A stretch of DNA of 50,726 nt, from positions 497,749 to 548,474 of the forward strand of contig BFEA01000294.1 in assembly GCA_003427395.1 (NCBI GenBank). Direction: 5' to 3'. A program made the position numbers and the translations under genes. Origin of the DNA: Chara braunii. Its lineage: Eukaryota > Streptophyta > Charophyceae > Charales > Characeae. This document shows positions 11,707 to 22,056 of the stretch, piece by piece (position 1 is the stretch's first letter; each line of letters opens with the position of its first letter). The notes below the pieces were generated by a model, which ran no database searches, was not told the origin of the DNA, and saw only the letters and a program-made list of their open reading frames with translations.

Positions 11707-11766
<60 letters not shown>

Positions 11767-11805
11767 GGCTAGTGAAAGAGAAAGAGAGAGGGAGAGAAAG
11801 AGACA
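11707..11805. repeat. (AG)n microsatellite
   Basis: AG dinucleotides run from 11707 to about 11763 and are followed by purine-rich GAAAGAGAAAGAG. This mirrors the (TC)n at the left end of the window across the 11.7-kb unit. Confidence 0.97.
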
Positions 11806-11829
11806 ACTAGTCCTAATCAAATCATCGTT

Positions 11830-13440
11830 CAATAGTAGCAGCCAAATGTCGGTCACCCATCCCACAACAGTAACAACCAAATGTCGGTCACCCAAGTCGA
11901 AGAGCAACCAAGTAAGGCGGAACACTACCGCACATATGAACTTGACAAGGTGAAGGTTGCACTAGTGAGCACACATGCACCTGAGTGGGAGAGCAACCAA
12001 GTGGGAAACAGAACACTGTCATGCATATGAACTAGACCAAGCGAAGGTTGAACTAGGGAAAGCACATGCACATGAGTGAAAGAGCAACCAAGTGTGAAAC
12101 GGAACACTATCACAAGCATGAACTTGACAAAGTGAAGGTTGAACTGATGAAAGCACATACACATGAGTGAAAGAGCAACCAAGTGTGAAACAGAACACTA
12201 CCTACACACATGAACTCGGCAAGTGAGAGTGAGAGTAGTGAAAGCTCAACACATGAGAAGTTGAACAACCAAATGAGAACCGACACACTACCAAGAGTAT
12301 GAACTTGACAAGATGAGGGTGAGAGTGGTGAAAGCACCTACACATGAGAAGTTTGAACAACCAAGGGAGAACCGAAACATTACTAAGAGCATGAACTTGA
12401 CAAGTGAGAGTGAAAGCAATGAAAGCACCTACACATGAGAAGCTTGAACAACCAAGAGAGAACCGGAACACTACTAGGAGCACGAACTTGACAAGTGAGA
12501 GTGAAAGCACCTACACATGAGAAGCTTGAACAGCCAAGAGAGAACCGGACCACTACTAAGAGCATGAACTTGACAAGTGAGAGTGAAAGCTCAAGCACAT
12601 GGGAAGTTGAACAGCCAAGTAAGAACCGNAACACTACCAAGAGCATGAACTTGACAAGAGAGAGTGAAAGCACAAGCACATGGGAAGTTGAACAGCCAAG
12701 TAAGAACCGGAATACTACCAAGAGCATGAACTTGACAAGATGAGAGTGAGAGCAGTGAAAACACATACACATGAGAAGTTGAACAGCTAATTGAGAACCG
12801 GAACACTTCCAAGAGTATCAACTTGACAAGATGAGGGAAAGCACATACATATGAGACGTTGAACAACTAAATGAGAACCGGAACACTACCAAGAGTATGA
12901 ACTTAACAAGGTGAAAAAAAGCACATACACATGAGAAGTTGAACAACCAAATGAGAACCGGAACACTACCAAGAGTATGAACTTGACAGGATGAGAGAAA
13001 GCACATACACACGAGAAGTTGAACAACCAAGTGAGGACCGAAACACTACTAAGTCATGGACTTGACAAGTGAGAGAGAAAGCACAAGCACATGGAAAGTT
13101 GAACAACAAAGTGAGAACCAGAATGTTACTAAGGCATGAATTTGACAAGCGAGATAGAAAGTATGAGCACATGGGAAGTTTGACAGCAAGGTGAGAACCG
13201 GAACACTACTAAGAGTATGAACATGACAAGGTGAGAATGAAAGCACAAGCACATGGAAAATTGCACAGCTAAGCAAGGACCGGAACACTACCAAGGCATG
13301 GACTTAACACGTGAGAGAGAAAGCATGAGCACATGGGAAGTTGAACAGCAAGGTGAGAACTAAGAGTATGAACTTGACAAGGTGAGATGGAAGCACAAGC
13401 ACATGGGCAGTTGAACAACTAAGTGAGACCCGGAACATCA
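11830..13440. repeat. Satellite 1, ~80-bp units
   Basis: About 18 head-to-tail, diverged units share GAAGCACATACACATGAGAA, then GTTGAACAACCAA, GAGAACCGGAACACTAC and AGTATGAACTTGACAAG. Spacing between units varies from roughly 77 to 91 bp because of an internal GTGAGAGTGAG indel. Minus-strand open frames with repeated FRFSLGCS-type peptides are by-products of the repeat and not genes. One N at 12629 marks an assembly join. Confidence 0.93.
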
Positions 13441-14035
13441 TTAACTACTATGTGAGTGAAATCATGAGCTAGACAAGATCAAAGCACATGATTGAAGCAT
13501 GAGATCAACCAAGGAAGAATCGGGACATCACCAACTACCATGTGAGTGAAAAGCATGATGCTTTCCACTCACATGGTAGTTGGTGGTGTCCCGATTCTTC
13601 CTTGGTCGATATCATGTTTCAATCTTGTGTTTTGATCTAGTCTAGCTCATGCTTTTCACTCACATAGTAGTAGGTGATGTCCCGATTCTTCCTTGGTTGA
13701 TTTCATGCTTCAATCTTGTGTTTTGATCTAGTCTAGCTCATGCTTTTCTCTCACATGGTAGTTGGTGATGTCCCGATTCTTGCTTGGTTGATCTCATGCT
13801 TCAATCTTGTGTTTTGATCTAGTTTAGCTCATGCTTTTCACTGACATGGTAGTTGGTGATGTCCCGATTCTTCCTTGGTTGATCTCATGCTTCAATCTTG
13901 TGTTTTGATCTAGTCTAGCTCATGCTTTTCACTCACATAGTAGTAGGTGATGTCCCGATTCTTCCTTGGTTGATCTCATGCTTCAATCTTGTGTTTTGAT
14001 CTAGTCTAGCTCATGCTTTTCACTCACATAGCACA
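13440..14035. repeat. Satellite 2, ~91-bp units, with first orientation flip
   Basis: One and a half forward units (CATGTGAGTGAAAAGCATGA, then ATCAACCAAGGAAGAATCGGG and ACATCACCAACTACC) end in a sharp palindromic turn at about 13558. From there five units run in the reverse orientation to 14035. The flip point reads as a near-perfect palindrome of the unit's own sequence. Confidence 0.92.
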
Positions 14036-14500
14036 AGCGGTTATCGGGTAGCTGAAAATTCAAGAATGAAAATTCCGAAGTGAGAGTTTTGGGCAGTCTG
14101 AAAATCTGAATGGTCCTGAAGTGGTGAAAGGTCCGAAGACCCTGAAAACCACTTGTTAGGCAGGCTGCATCCTGAAGTGGTGAAGGGTGTCCTGAAGTGG
14201 TCAAGTGAAAGTTTTGGGCAATCTGAAAATCTTGAATGGTCCTGAAGTGGTGAAAGGTCCGACGACGATGAAAACCACCCTTCACCACTTGAGGATGTAA
14301 CCTGCCTAAACAAGTGGTTTTTAGGGTCTTCGGATCTTTCACCACTTCAGGACCATTCAAGATTTTCAGACCTGAATGGTCCTGAAGTGGTGAAAGGTCC
14401 GAAGACCCTGAAAACCACCTGTTTAGGCAGGCTGCATCCTGAAGTGGTGAAGGGTGTCCTGAAGTGGTGATGAAAAATACGATTGTTGTTAACCTTCTCT
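14036..14500. repeat. Inserted repeat block with its own palindrome
   Basis: A different repeat interrupts satellite 2. Its phrases TCCTGAAGTGGTGAAAGG, TCCGAAGACCCTGAAAACCA and TTTAGGCAGGCTGCATCCTG recur several times. About 90 bp on each side of 14367 form an inverted repeat of high identity, a long potential hairpin. No protein is encoded. It may be a small mobile insertion or a composite satellite unit. Confidence 0.85.
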
Positions 14501-16195
14501 CTCACATAGTAGTAGGTGATGTCCCGATTCTCCCTTGGTGGATTTCATGCTTTAATCTTGTGTTTTGATCTAGTCTGGCTCATGCTTTTCACTCACATGG
14601 TAGTTGGTGATGCCCGATTCTTCCTTGGTTGATTTCCTGCTTCAATATTGTGTTTTGATCTAGTCTAGCCCATACTTTTCACTCACATAGTACTAGGTGA
14701 TCTCCCGATTCTTCCTTGGTTGACCTCATGTTTCAATCTTGTGTTTGATCTAGCTAGACTAGATCAAACACAAGATTGAAACATGAGGTCAACCAAGGAA
14801 GAATCGGGATATCACCTACTATTATGTGAGAGAAACGCATGAGCTAAACTATATCAAAAGCATTAAATCAACCAAGGAAGAATCGGGACATCACTACCAT
14901 GTGAGTGAAAAACACTAGCTAGACTAGATCAAAACACAAGATTGAAGCATGAGATCAACCAAGGAAGAATCGAGATATCACCAACTACCATGTGAGTGAA
15001 AAACATGAGCTAGACTAGATCAAACACAAGATTGAAGCATGAGATCAACCAAGGAAGAATCGAGACGTCACCAACTACCATGTGAGTGAAAAGCATGAGG
15101 TAGACTAGATCAAAACACAAGATTGAAGCATGAGATCAACCAAGGAAGAATCGGGACATCACGAACTACCATGTGAGTGAAAAGCATGAGCTAGACTAGA
15201 TCAAAACACAAGATTGAAGCATGAAATCAACCAAGGAAGAATCGGGACGTCACCTACTATTATGTGAGAGAAAAGCATGAGCTAAGACGAGATCAAAACA
15301 CAAGATTGAAGCATGAGGTCAACCAAGGAAGAATCGGGCATCACAAACCACCATGTGAGTGAAAAGCATGAGCTCGACTAGATCAAAGCACAAGATTGAA
15401 GCATGAGATCAACCAAGGAGGAATCGGGACATCACCAACTACCATGTGAGTGAAAAGCATGAGTTAGACTAGATCAAAACACAAGATTGAAGCATGAGAT
15501 CAACCAAGGAAGAATCGGGACATGACCAACTACCATGTGAGTGAAAAACACGAGCTAGACTAGATCAAAACACAAGATTGAAGCATGGAATCAACCAAGG
15601 AAGAATCGGGACATCACCTCCTATTATGTGAGAGAAAAGCATGAGCTAGACTAGACCAAAACACAAGATTGAAGCATGAGGTCAACCAAGGAGGAATCGG
15701 GACATCACGAACTACCATGTGAGTGAAAAACATGAGCTAGACTAGATCAAACACAAGATTGAAGCATGAGATCAACCAAGGAAGAATCGGGACATCACCA
15801 ACTACCATGCGAGTAACCACCATGTGAGTGAAAAGCATGAGCTAGACTAGATCAAAACACAAGATTGAAGCATGAGATCAACCAAGGAAGAATNATGTGA
15901 GTGAAAAGCATGAGCTAGACTAGATCAAAACACAAGATTGAAGCATGAGATCAACCAAGGAAGAATCGGGACATCACCAATTACCATGTGAGCGAAAAAC
16001 ATGAGCTAGACTAGATGAAAACACAAGATTGAAGCATTAGATCAACCAAGGAAGAATCGGGAGATCACCAAATTCCATGTGAGTGAAAAGCATGAGCTAG
16101 ACTAGATCAAAACACAAGATTGAAGCATGAGATCAACCAAGGAAGAATCGGGGCATCACCTACTACCATGTGAGAGAAAAGCATGAGCTAGACTG
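14500..16195. repeat. Satellite 2 continued, second orientation flip at ~14757
   Basis: Reverse-orientation units run to about 14756, where TTTGATCTAGCTAGACTAGATCAAA marks another flip, and about 16 forward units follow to 16195. Unit spacing in the forward array is 91 bp (for example 15077 to 15168). A single N at 15894 sits where a unit is truncated, an assembly join. Confidence 0.92.
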
Positions 16196-16430
16196 TCTCT
16201 CTAGGAAGGAGAAGGAGAAGGAGAATAAGAAGAAGAAGAAGAAGAAGAAGAAGGAGAAGAAGGAGAAGAAGGAGAAGGAGAAGGCGAAAAAGAAAAAGAA
16301 GAAGAAGAAGAAGGAGAAGAAAAAGAAGAAGAGGAAGAAGGAGAAGGAGAAGAAGAGGAAGAAGAAGAAGAAGGAGAAGAAGAGGAAGAGGATGAAAAAA
16401 AAAAGAAAAAAAAAGGAGAAGAATCTTCTC
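16196..16430. repeat. GAA/AAG-rich purine tract
   Basis: About 220 bases of nearly pure purine on the plus strand, built from GAAGAA, GGAGAA and AAAAAG. Such homopurine mirror sequence can form triplex (H-DNA). The Lys/Glu-rich and Phe/Leu/Ser-rich open frames across it are compositional. Confidence 0.95.
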
Positions 16431-17850
16431 CTTTCCACTCACCTTCTTGATGTCTTGGAGATGGAACCCCAACCTTGATGAAGCTTGTTCTCTCTTGCAC
16501 AAGTACCACCTTGGTTATGGCTTCCTTCTTCCTCAAGCCCCTCTCTCCTTCCTCTCTCAATTTCTCCCAAGCTATGGCAAGCTCCTCCTACTATGGCTAT
16601 GGAGTCCTCCCCTCTAGTAGGGCTAATGGGACTCCCTTTAGCCTTTCTCTCTTCCTCACAGCCTGAGGGCTATGGCGGATCACCTTCCTAGGCCAGCCCC
16701 ACTACCACTAACCTCTAGAGTTCCTCCTCTTAGCTCATAGTGTCTTCTAAGCTCTCCAACTGGCAGGGGTTCCCCTCTCCTCTCTCCAAGTGAGAGAGGG
16801 CTCCTATGAGCTCACTTGGGCAGCATGGGCACTCCTTATGCAAATGTGAGTGTGGCGGACTGAATCCTCAGCTTATGTAGGCTGAAACCAGCACTCCAGC
16901 CAGCCCATGGGCCTCCGAATGTACCTTGGGGTGAACCGAGGTACCCCCAAGGCAAAATCCCCCATTAGGCCCTACCGGAGGTACCCGGGCTTTATTTTGA
17001 CCAAGTACATGCAGTCCGAGTGGTTGGTAGCAACTCGGATTGCCTCTTGGCCTCCTTCAGCCTCCTTTTCATTTCCAAAATGTTGCCCCCTTGGGTCCTA
17101 ATGCCCAAGGGGCAGCCTTATTTGAGAGAAAAAGGCATAGTGGGCCTTTTTCTCGATTTTCTCAATTTCTACCCCATTTTTGGTAGGCCGAGGTATTTTC
17201 CCATGCCTCAGTGCAGTTTTTGCCTTGGATCTGGCTCAGATCCGAGGCCAACAATATTCCGAGCTACCCCCAAGTAGCCCTTGCTTCAAATTTGAGCCCC
17301 TAAGCTCACTCTTTCAATTTTTGGTGCATCTGGCTCTCGTTTTGGACCAAATGCACAGTTTTGTCGTTTTCCCTCTTTTGTTTCTTTCCATTTTGGGCTG
17401 CCACCTCATTCCGGAGCTGGCCGTTTTTAGTTGGCCCACAAAAACCGGCTAGTTCCTATCCACCATGAGATCTGATCTCAAATCTATGACCCAAAAGTAA
17501 ACCGATAATTTTTCCTTTGCATTTTCTCTTATTTCTCTCTTTTTAATTCAAATTTTGTGAAGATATGGCCCTTGGGGCCATAACTCTGCAATCCGGATTG
17601 CCCTCCTCACTTCTAGGAGGGATGAGGTCACAGTAGCGACCTGCCAGTCCCTACTGTGCAGATCCCAATGGCCGGCACATTTTCCTCCACCCTTTTCTCC
17701 GCTTTTGTCTCATTCTCCCTTCATTTTCTTTCATTTTTCTTTTCGTTTCGTTTATTTTTTATGTGACAAGTGTCAAATGGTTGTTGAGTCTTTTTCTAGG
17801 CCATGGATCCTCATCCATGGCCAGATCCAGGCCCAGCAGTTGGTCGTTAT

Positions 17851-17932
17851 ATCTCGGACTACAATATTGACACCCCCATGCTCATAAGGGGATCTCGGAC
17901 TACGATATTAACACCCCCATGCTCATAAGGGG
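17851..17932. repeat. 41-bp tandem duplication
   Basis: ATCTCGGACTACAATATT starts at 17851 and recurs with small changes at 17892. Both units end in CACCCCCATGCTCATAAGGG or a close variant. Confidence 0.9.
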
Positions 17933-18004
17933 CTCCATTTTGCACCTTGTTTTTAATTATTTTCTCCTCATGCTGCTCTGCTGTTTCCCTTGAGGGCTTC
18001 ACAT

Positions 18005-18110
18005 GTCCCGTCGATGGTCCCCAACACTTTCTCCTACCGGTGGTCCCCGACACTTAGTCCCGTTGGTGGTCCCCGACACTTAGTCCCGCCAGTGGTCCCC
18101 GTCATATTTT
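18005..18110. repeat. Minisatellite, ~27-bp units
   Basis: Four diverged units share GGTGGTCCCCGACACTTAGT and CCCG. The array is short and non-coding. Confidence 0.85.
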
Positions 18111-18720
18111 GTCCCGGACATGGTTATTTTTACTTAGTCCGCGTGGTGCTATGTACCTCTCCTCAAGGTGCCCCATATTCCTTTGGCGTCTACCGCCCTA
18201 TGGTGGCCCCTCTCGCTTGTCTTTCCTTGGTCTTCCGCACGCCGATCTCTCCGGTCGCGGGGCCTCCAATCCGCGGCTCCTGCCAACTGCCGTGGGTGGC
18301 CCCCACGTTGGCCCCTTGTTTTCTAGCGTCCCTCGATGACTGGGCCCGTCCATCTCCTGGCCCCACGTTGGCCTCTTGTTCTCTCGTCGTTCGCCGCGCT
18401 ACATTTTGCAGGCTGACGGCCGCTTGACCTTAGTTATGCTGAATTTTAGTGGCCCTCCTGGCCTCATGCTATGCCCCTATGTGCCCATGTCCTCGCGCTT
18501 GCTTGCTTGCCGTTGCTGGTTCTTTCCCCCTGTGGCTCTCAACCCGGGGCATCATTCCTTCTGTGCCTAGTCCTTTGTCTTTTCTCTCTCTTGCCTCCTC
18601 ACTCCAAATTTCTCTGTCGTGAATATTTTGGCTATATACAGTCTCTCTAGTGACAGGATGTTATTCGGGACTCACCGGTCCCGACACCGGTGGTAGCAAG
18701 ACAAGCTTCCTCATCTACAG

Positions 18721-19462
18721 GAAGGTGAGTGAAGTCGCCCTACGAGCCAGAATCCCATAAAGCGCGATACACCCTCGTCGAAGTTCCGAGGCGGATGGGA
18801 ATGTTAGGTAGGGTGTGATCAGGGTCGAAGGGCAGGGAGAGGAGACGACACAAGACATGTATGTGTTTGGTAAGTCACCCCTAATGAGCCTGAAAAACAC
18901 TTATATCAAGGAGGGATGACACAACATCGTCACAAGTCGCCAGTTGAGCACTACAACGAGCCTCTTGGGAAGTAGACAGTACCTTGATAAACGACGAGGC
19001 AGAGCTAGTCGCATCTATAGTGGCCTGAGGAACCTCAGACGTGGTCGCCAAAGGGGCAAACTGCGACTCGGTGATTGGGAAGCCGATTACAAGGCCTCAA
19101 ATGTATGGTGCACCGTGGCTAGGCCGATGGCGCGGACGGGCGATTGGCGAGGGGGGGTTGGGATTGGCGTTGACGAGAAATATCAGCATAATCCCGATCG
19201 TGGGCGGCGTGGTACAGACACCCCGAAGAGGTGCGTCCGTACTAAATGCAACAGAGACAACCACGACGGGCCTCAATGGTGGCACGCTCTAAGGCTCGAC
19301 GAGGAGGGATAAAACCCTGCGGAAGGTCCACCTCTGGAATGGCGAACGTGCGGGCACCGGGCTATGCTGACCGGCTGTGAGCGCGACCCATAACGGACAT
19401 GGCTATCCATAGATGATCACCCGCAGCGACCGTCTCGTCATCCAAATGAAAGCGGATGACGT
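18721..19462 (-). other. Decayed downstream part of an LTR element
   Basis: This lies directly downstream, on the minus strand, of the gag-like frame at 19463. Short minus frames (19285-19097, 18900-18715) are low in recognisable motif content. I could not find a protease, reverse transcriptase or zinc knuckle, so the element appears truncated after gag or too diverged to read by eye. Confidence 0.35.
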
Positions 19463-20674
19463 TCATGAGGTCGAGGTTCTTTGGGGCACAACTCCGAGGG
19501 TAGGGTCGACCTCGGCACTACCATCGTCGCGGGTACAATCACGCGCATTGTAGCGCAAAGAAAATGGAGCCCTGGGCCGAGCCGGGCGGTAAAAATGAAT
19601 AGGGAAGGAGCGACGTTGAGTGGTGCCACGAGACTGGCTGGGAGTGGCGGGTTGTGAAGAGGATGGGGTGTCATAGAAAGGGTTGTGCATCCTTTGATAC
19701 TGACGAACAACCTCGTACTCTTGCTCTGTCGAAGAAAATGACTGCCTCCATAGCTCTAGGCGGTAGTCATCCGGAAGGTTGGCGAGGAAGCGGTCGATGA
19801 GGGTGACCTCTGGGATAAATATCTTATGACATGCAAGACGGGCATCCTGAAACACCCGGATGTGATACTCTAAGGCGCCTGTGGCGTCATACCAAGCGCC
19901 AAAGCGATGCGTATAATAGGTCTCCCACATAGTGGAAGGGTTGCCTCGCAATGTGGTTGTGAACACATCACACCACTGGTCGTAATGGGTAGTCGTCAGC
20001 GTTAGTGTACATGTCGCCGTCTGCAACCATTGCGAAACGCAGAATGTGTCATCATACTCGTGTATATATGAGATACGCACCGGGGAGGTGCCAGTTCGGC
20101 GGCGACGAAAGTCGTGGCCGGTGTAGGGGTAGAAGTCGGGGAAGGCTATGGGCGGTATACATTGGTTGAGGGACCAGAGGATGTGGAGGCAACTACTGCA
20201 GGCAGTTGTGACGGAGTGGCAAGGTTGGAAGGTCCAGGGAAATGAGCCTCCATGATAGGGGTGGGAGGAGTGATAGAAGAAGAGGAAGGGTGAGCAGCCT
20301 GTGAGGGGTGAGGTTGTCATAGGGCAAGGATCTCCACTTGAGCTTGTGCGATAGTGGCGCGCAGGTGATCCACTCACTGGGTGCGAGGGTTCGCAGGGGG
20401 AGGAGTCGGATAGGGTATCTGAGTGGGAAGAGGAATCCCGAAGTGAGGGGTGCCCTAAGATGGGATTGATGGGAGGGAAGGAGGTAGAGATCCGAGCCAT
20501 AGTGCCCCGACCGGTGTGGGATGGTGGGTAGCTGCAGTGAAATGGGTAGATGAAACTGCCTGGCCAGATGTGGGCGGCAACACTTGTAGCAACGGCAGGA
20601 GCGGCAGGGGCGCTAGAGGCCGATGGGTGTGCCGCAACAGACGGGTCAGTCTGAGCGGCAACGACACTCACCAT
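19463..20674 (-). pseudogene. Gag-like capsid protein of an LTR retroelement
   Basis: The 403-residue open frame has a Pro/Ser/Thr-rich first half and a capsid-like second half: TTHYDQWCDVF, then NPSTMWETYYTHRFGAW, HIRVFQDARL, and IDRFLANLPDDYRLELW. The order of aromatic and Leu/Asp residues is that of Ty3/gypsy retrotransposon Gag domains (virus-like particle assembly in the cytoplasm). A primer binding site of the same strand lies upstream at 23746-23731. The frame probably continues upstream of 20674 in other frames through a Pro/Ser-rich leader. No stop interrupts the capsid-like half, but no pol follows. Confidence 0.6.
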
Positions 20675-21507
20675 TGAGGAGGGGAACTGTTGGGGTTGGG
20701 CAGCAAGGGAGGCAGAACCGCCACATCTCCGCGTCTGGAGTCAAGGAGAGAGATTGTGAGCCGGTAGGGGAGGGAGTATGAGAGTGGTAGGGGGAATGAT
20801 GAAGGGACTTGAGGCGATTGACACCAAGGGCAAGAGCACTGAGTTGCGCTTGCATAGGTGCAAGGAGGGCTTGAAGGTCCATGGTTCCAAAGGGGCCTGA
20901 CCCTAGATGGCCGGCTGGACGGTCACCTGAGAAGTGGTCGGCACCGCAGTGACCTCCTCTGATGCACTCCCGTCCGTGGACAAAGGGGGAAGGGGGGTAG
21001 ACATGGCGGGAGGTGGAGAGAAGGTGGGCTAATATGTGGGGAAGGGAGCCCACCAATAAGATCGAGGTTACAAGGGGAGCGGAGTTGGTAGTCATGGGTC
21101 GGCTCCCTCCGAAAATGACAGGTCATGCACGAGAAGCCGACGCGAAACCGGTCAAGGGGGGACGATCGGTTCGGGTCCAGGGTGCCGGGAGGGAGCTGCT
21201 GGAAGGGGAGGGGGAAGGGGGGTAGACATGGCGGGAGGTGGAGAGAAGGTGGGCTAATATGTGGGGAAGGGAGCCCACCAATAAGATTGAGGTTACAGGG
21301 GGAGTGGAGTTGGTAGTCATGGGTCGGCTCCCTCCGAAAATGACAGGTCATGCACGAGAAGCCGATGCGAAACCGGTCAAGGGGGGACGATCGGTTCGGG
21401 TCCAGGGTGCAGGGAGTGAGCTGCTGGAAGGGGAGGGGGTAGGAGAACTCTAAACCCCGAGAAAACCCTAACCGAAATAGGGGGAGGTTAGGGTGGAATA
21501 GCGACAA
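20675..21507 (-). pseudogene. Pro/Ser-rich N-terminal extension of the gag-like frame
   Basis: Minus frames at 21507-20923 and 21095-20646 are Pro, Ser and His rich and contain two copies of a 75-residue block, the product of the 225-bp duplication listed separately. They lead into the gag-like frame at 20674 but in different frames. Whether they were ever translated is uncertain; low-complexity leaders are common before gag. Confidence 0.3.
20995..21444. repeat. 225-bp tandem duplication, two copies
   Basis: ATGGCGGGAGGTGGAGAGAA occurs at 21003 and 21228. The units are almost identical across 225 bp. The length is a multiple of three. Confidence 0.92.
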
Positions 21508-21605
21508 GTTGACAACCTAACCAAGAAAAGAAATAACAACCATGGAGGGAAGGGGGAAAGAAAAATAAATAAATGGTGGAATTGCGAGATAAAAATAAAA
21601 TAAAA

Positions 21606-21944
21606 GAAATCAATTTGTTGCACCCTGTACGCGTACGGAGGGAGTACGAGTACGTGCTAAAAAAAACCGCGTACGCGTACGTTAAAAAAAAAAAGACCTC
21701 AAAAAAATCTGAAAAAAAGTATGTTATGTAAAATAATAATACAAACAACTTTTGCTTGGGAGTCATGCCGGAATCCGAAACCGAATTCGATTAAAAAAAA
21801 AAAAACTAGTAATAAATTATTATAAATTGAAAATAAGAGTGTGTACTCCCATATATGTACGGAGTACATACTCCCGTACGTACTATGAGCAGAGTACGTA
21901 CTCCAACCCCGCATACATGTACGAGGTGTAATACAGGAAATCAT
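21606..21944. mobile_element. hAT-like non-autonomous TIR element, copy 1 (GTAC words)
   Basis: The element spans about 21614-21936 between GAAATCAA (21606-21613) and GAAATCAT (21937-21944), an 8-bp target-site duplication matching at seven positions, as expected for hAT transposons. The ends are imperfect inverted repeats (TTTGTTGCACCCTGTAC and GTACGAGGTGTAATACAG). The outer parts hold about 14 GTAC tetramers, such as GTACGCGTAC and GAGTACGTACTC. The AT-rich core near 21706-21795 is homologous to copies 2 and 3. No transposase is encoded. Confidence 0.7.
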
Positions 21945-22056
21945 AAAATAAATAAATAAAGAAATAAGCAAAGGGTGGAGACTTTAAAGAGAGGGAATAT
22001 TTATTTTTTTGGAATTTTCGGCAGCATTTCCCATCCCCAATGGGGTCAAGATGTGC
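21945..22056. repeat. Direct repeat bordering inverted-repeat arm, copy 1
   Basis: The order AATAAATAAAGAAATAA, GGTGGAG, AATTTT, CAGCATTT, CCCCAATGGGGTC and ATGTGCCAAG recurs in the same order at about 23098-23198, with a partial third copy at 23221-23270. The two full copies flank the arm at 22057-23097. Confidence 0.75.

Larger units (their letters stand above)
16431..18720. other. Non-coding region, hairpin-rich, no gene recognised
   Basis: No open frame here resembles a protein. Perfect short inverted repeats are frequent: CCTTGGGG/CCCCAAGG (16924-16952), TATGGCCC/GGGCCATA (17564-17582), CCCTCCT/AGGAGGG (17601-17621), CACAGTAG/CTACTGTG (17629-17658) and GGCCATGGAT/ATCCATGGCC (17799-17822), plus a bulged 10-bp stem at 17085-17113. 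Two small tandem repeats are also present, listed separately. Confidence 0.6.

Noticed and set aside
1-11763. Polinton/Maverick because of long terminal inverted repeats plus an integrase
   Set aside because: There is a reverse transcriptase and RNase H, and no protein-primed DNA polymerase, packaging ATPase or adenovirus-type protease was seen.
1-11763. DIRS-type element because of inverted repeats
   Set aside because: DIRS elements use a tyrosine recombinase; here a DD35E integrase with HHCC is clear.
11404-11925. Open frames of poly Arg-Glu or Ser-Leu spanning the gap
   Set aside because: They are translations of AG/TC dinucleotides and N.
11830-13440. Long minus-strand open frames over the satellite (repeated FRFSLGCS-like peptides)
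   Set aside because: They follow the tandem repeat phase, change frame with unit indels and have no domain; they are by-products of a stop-poor repeat.
13440-16195. Regularly spaced repeats resembling a CRISPR array
   Set aside because: Whole 91-bp units repeat without unique spacers, and the genome is eukaryotic.
16170-16560. Lys/Glu-rich coiled-coil-like frame and its Phe/Ser/Leu antisense frames
   Set aside because: Purely compositional translation of the GAA tract.
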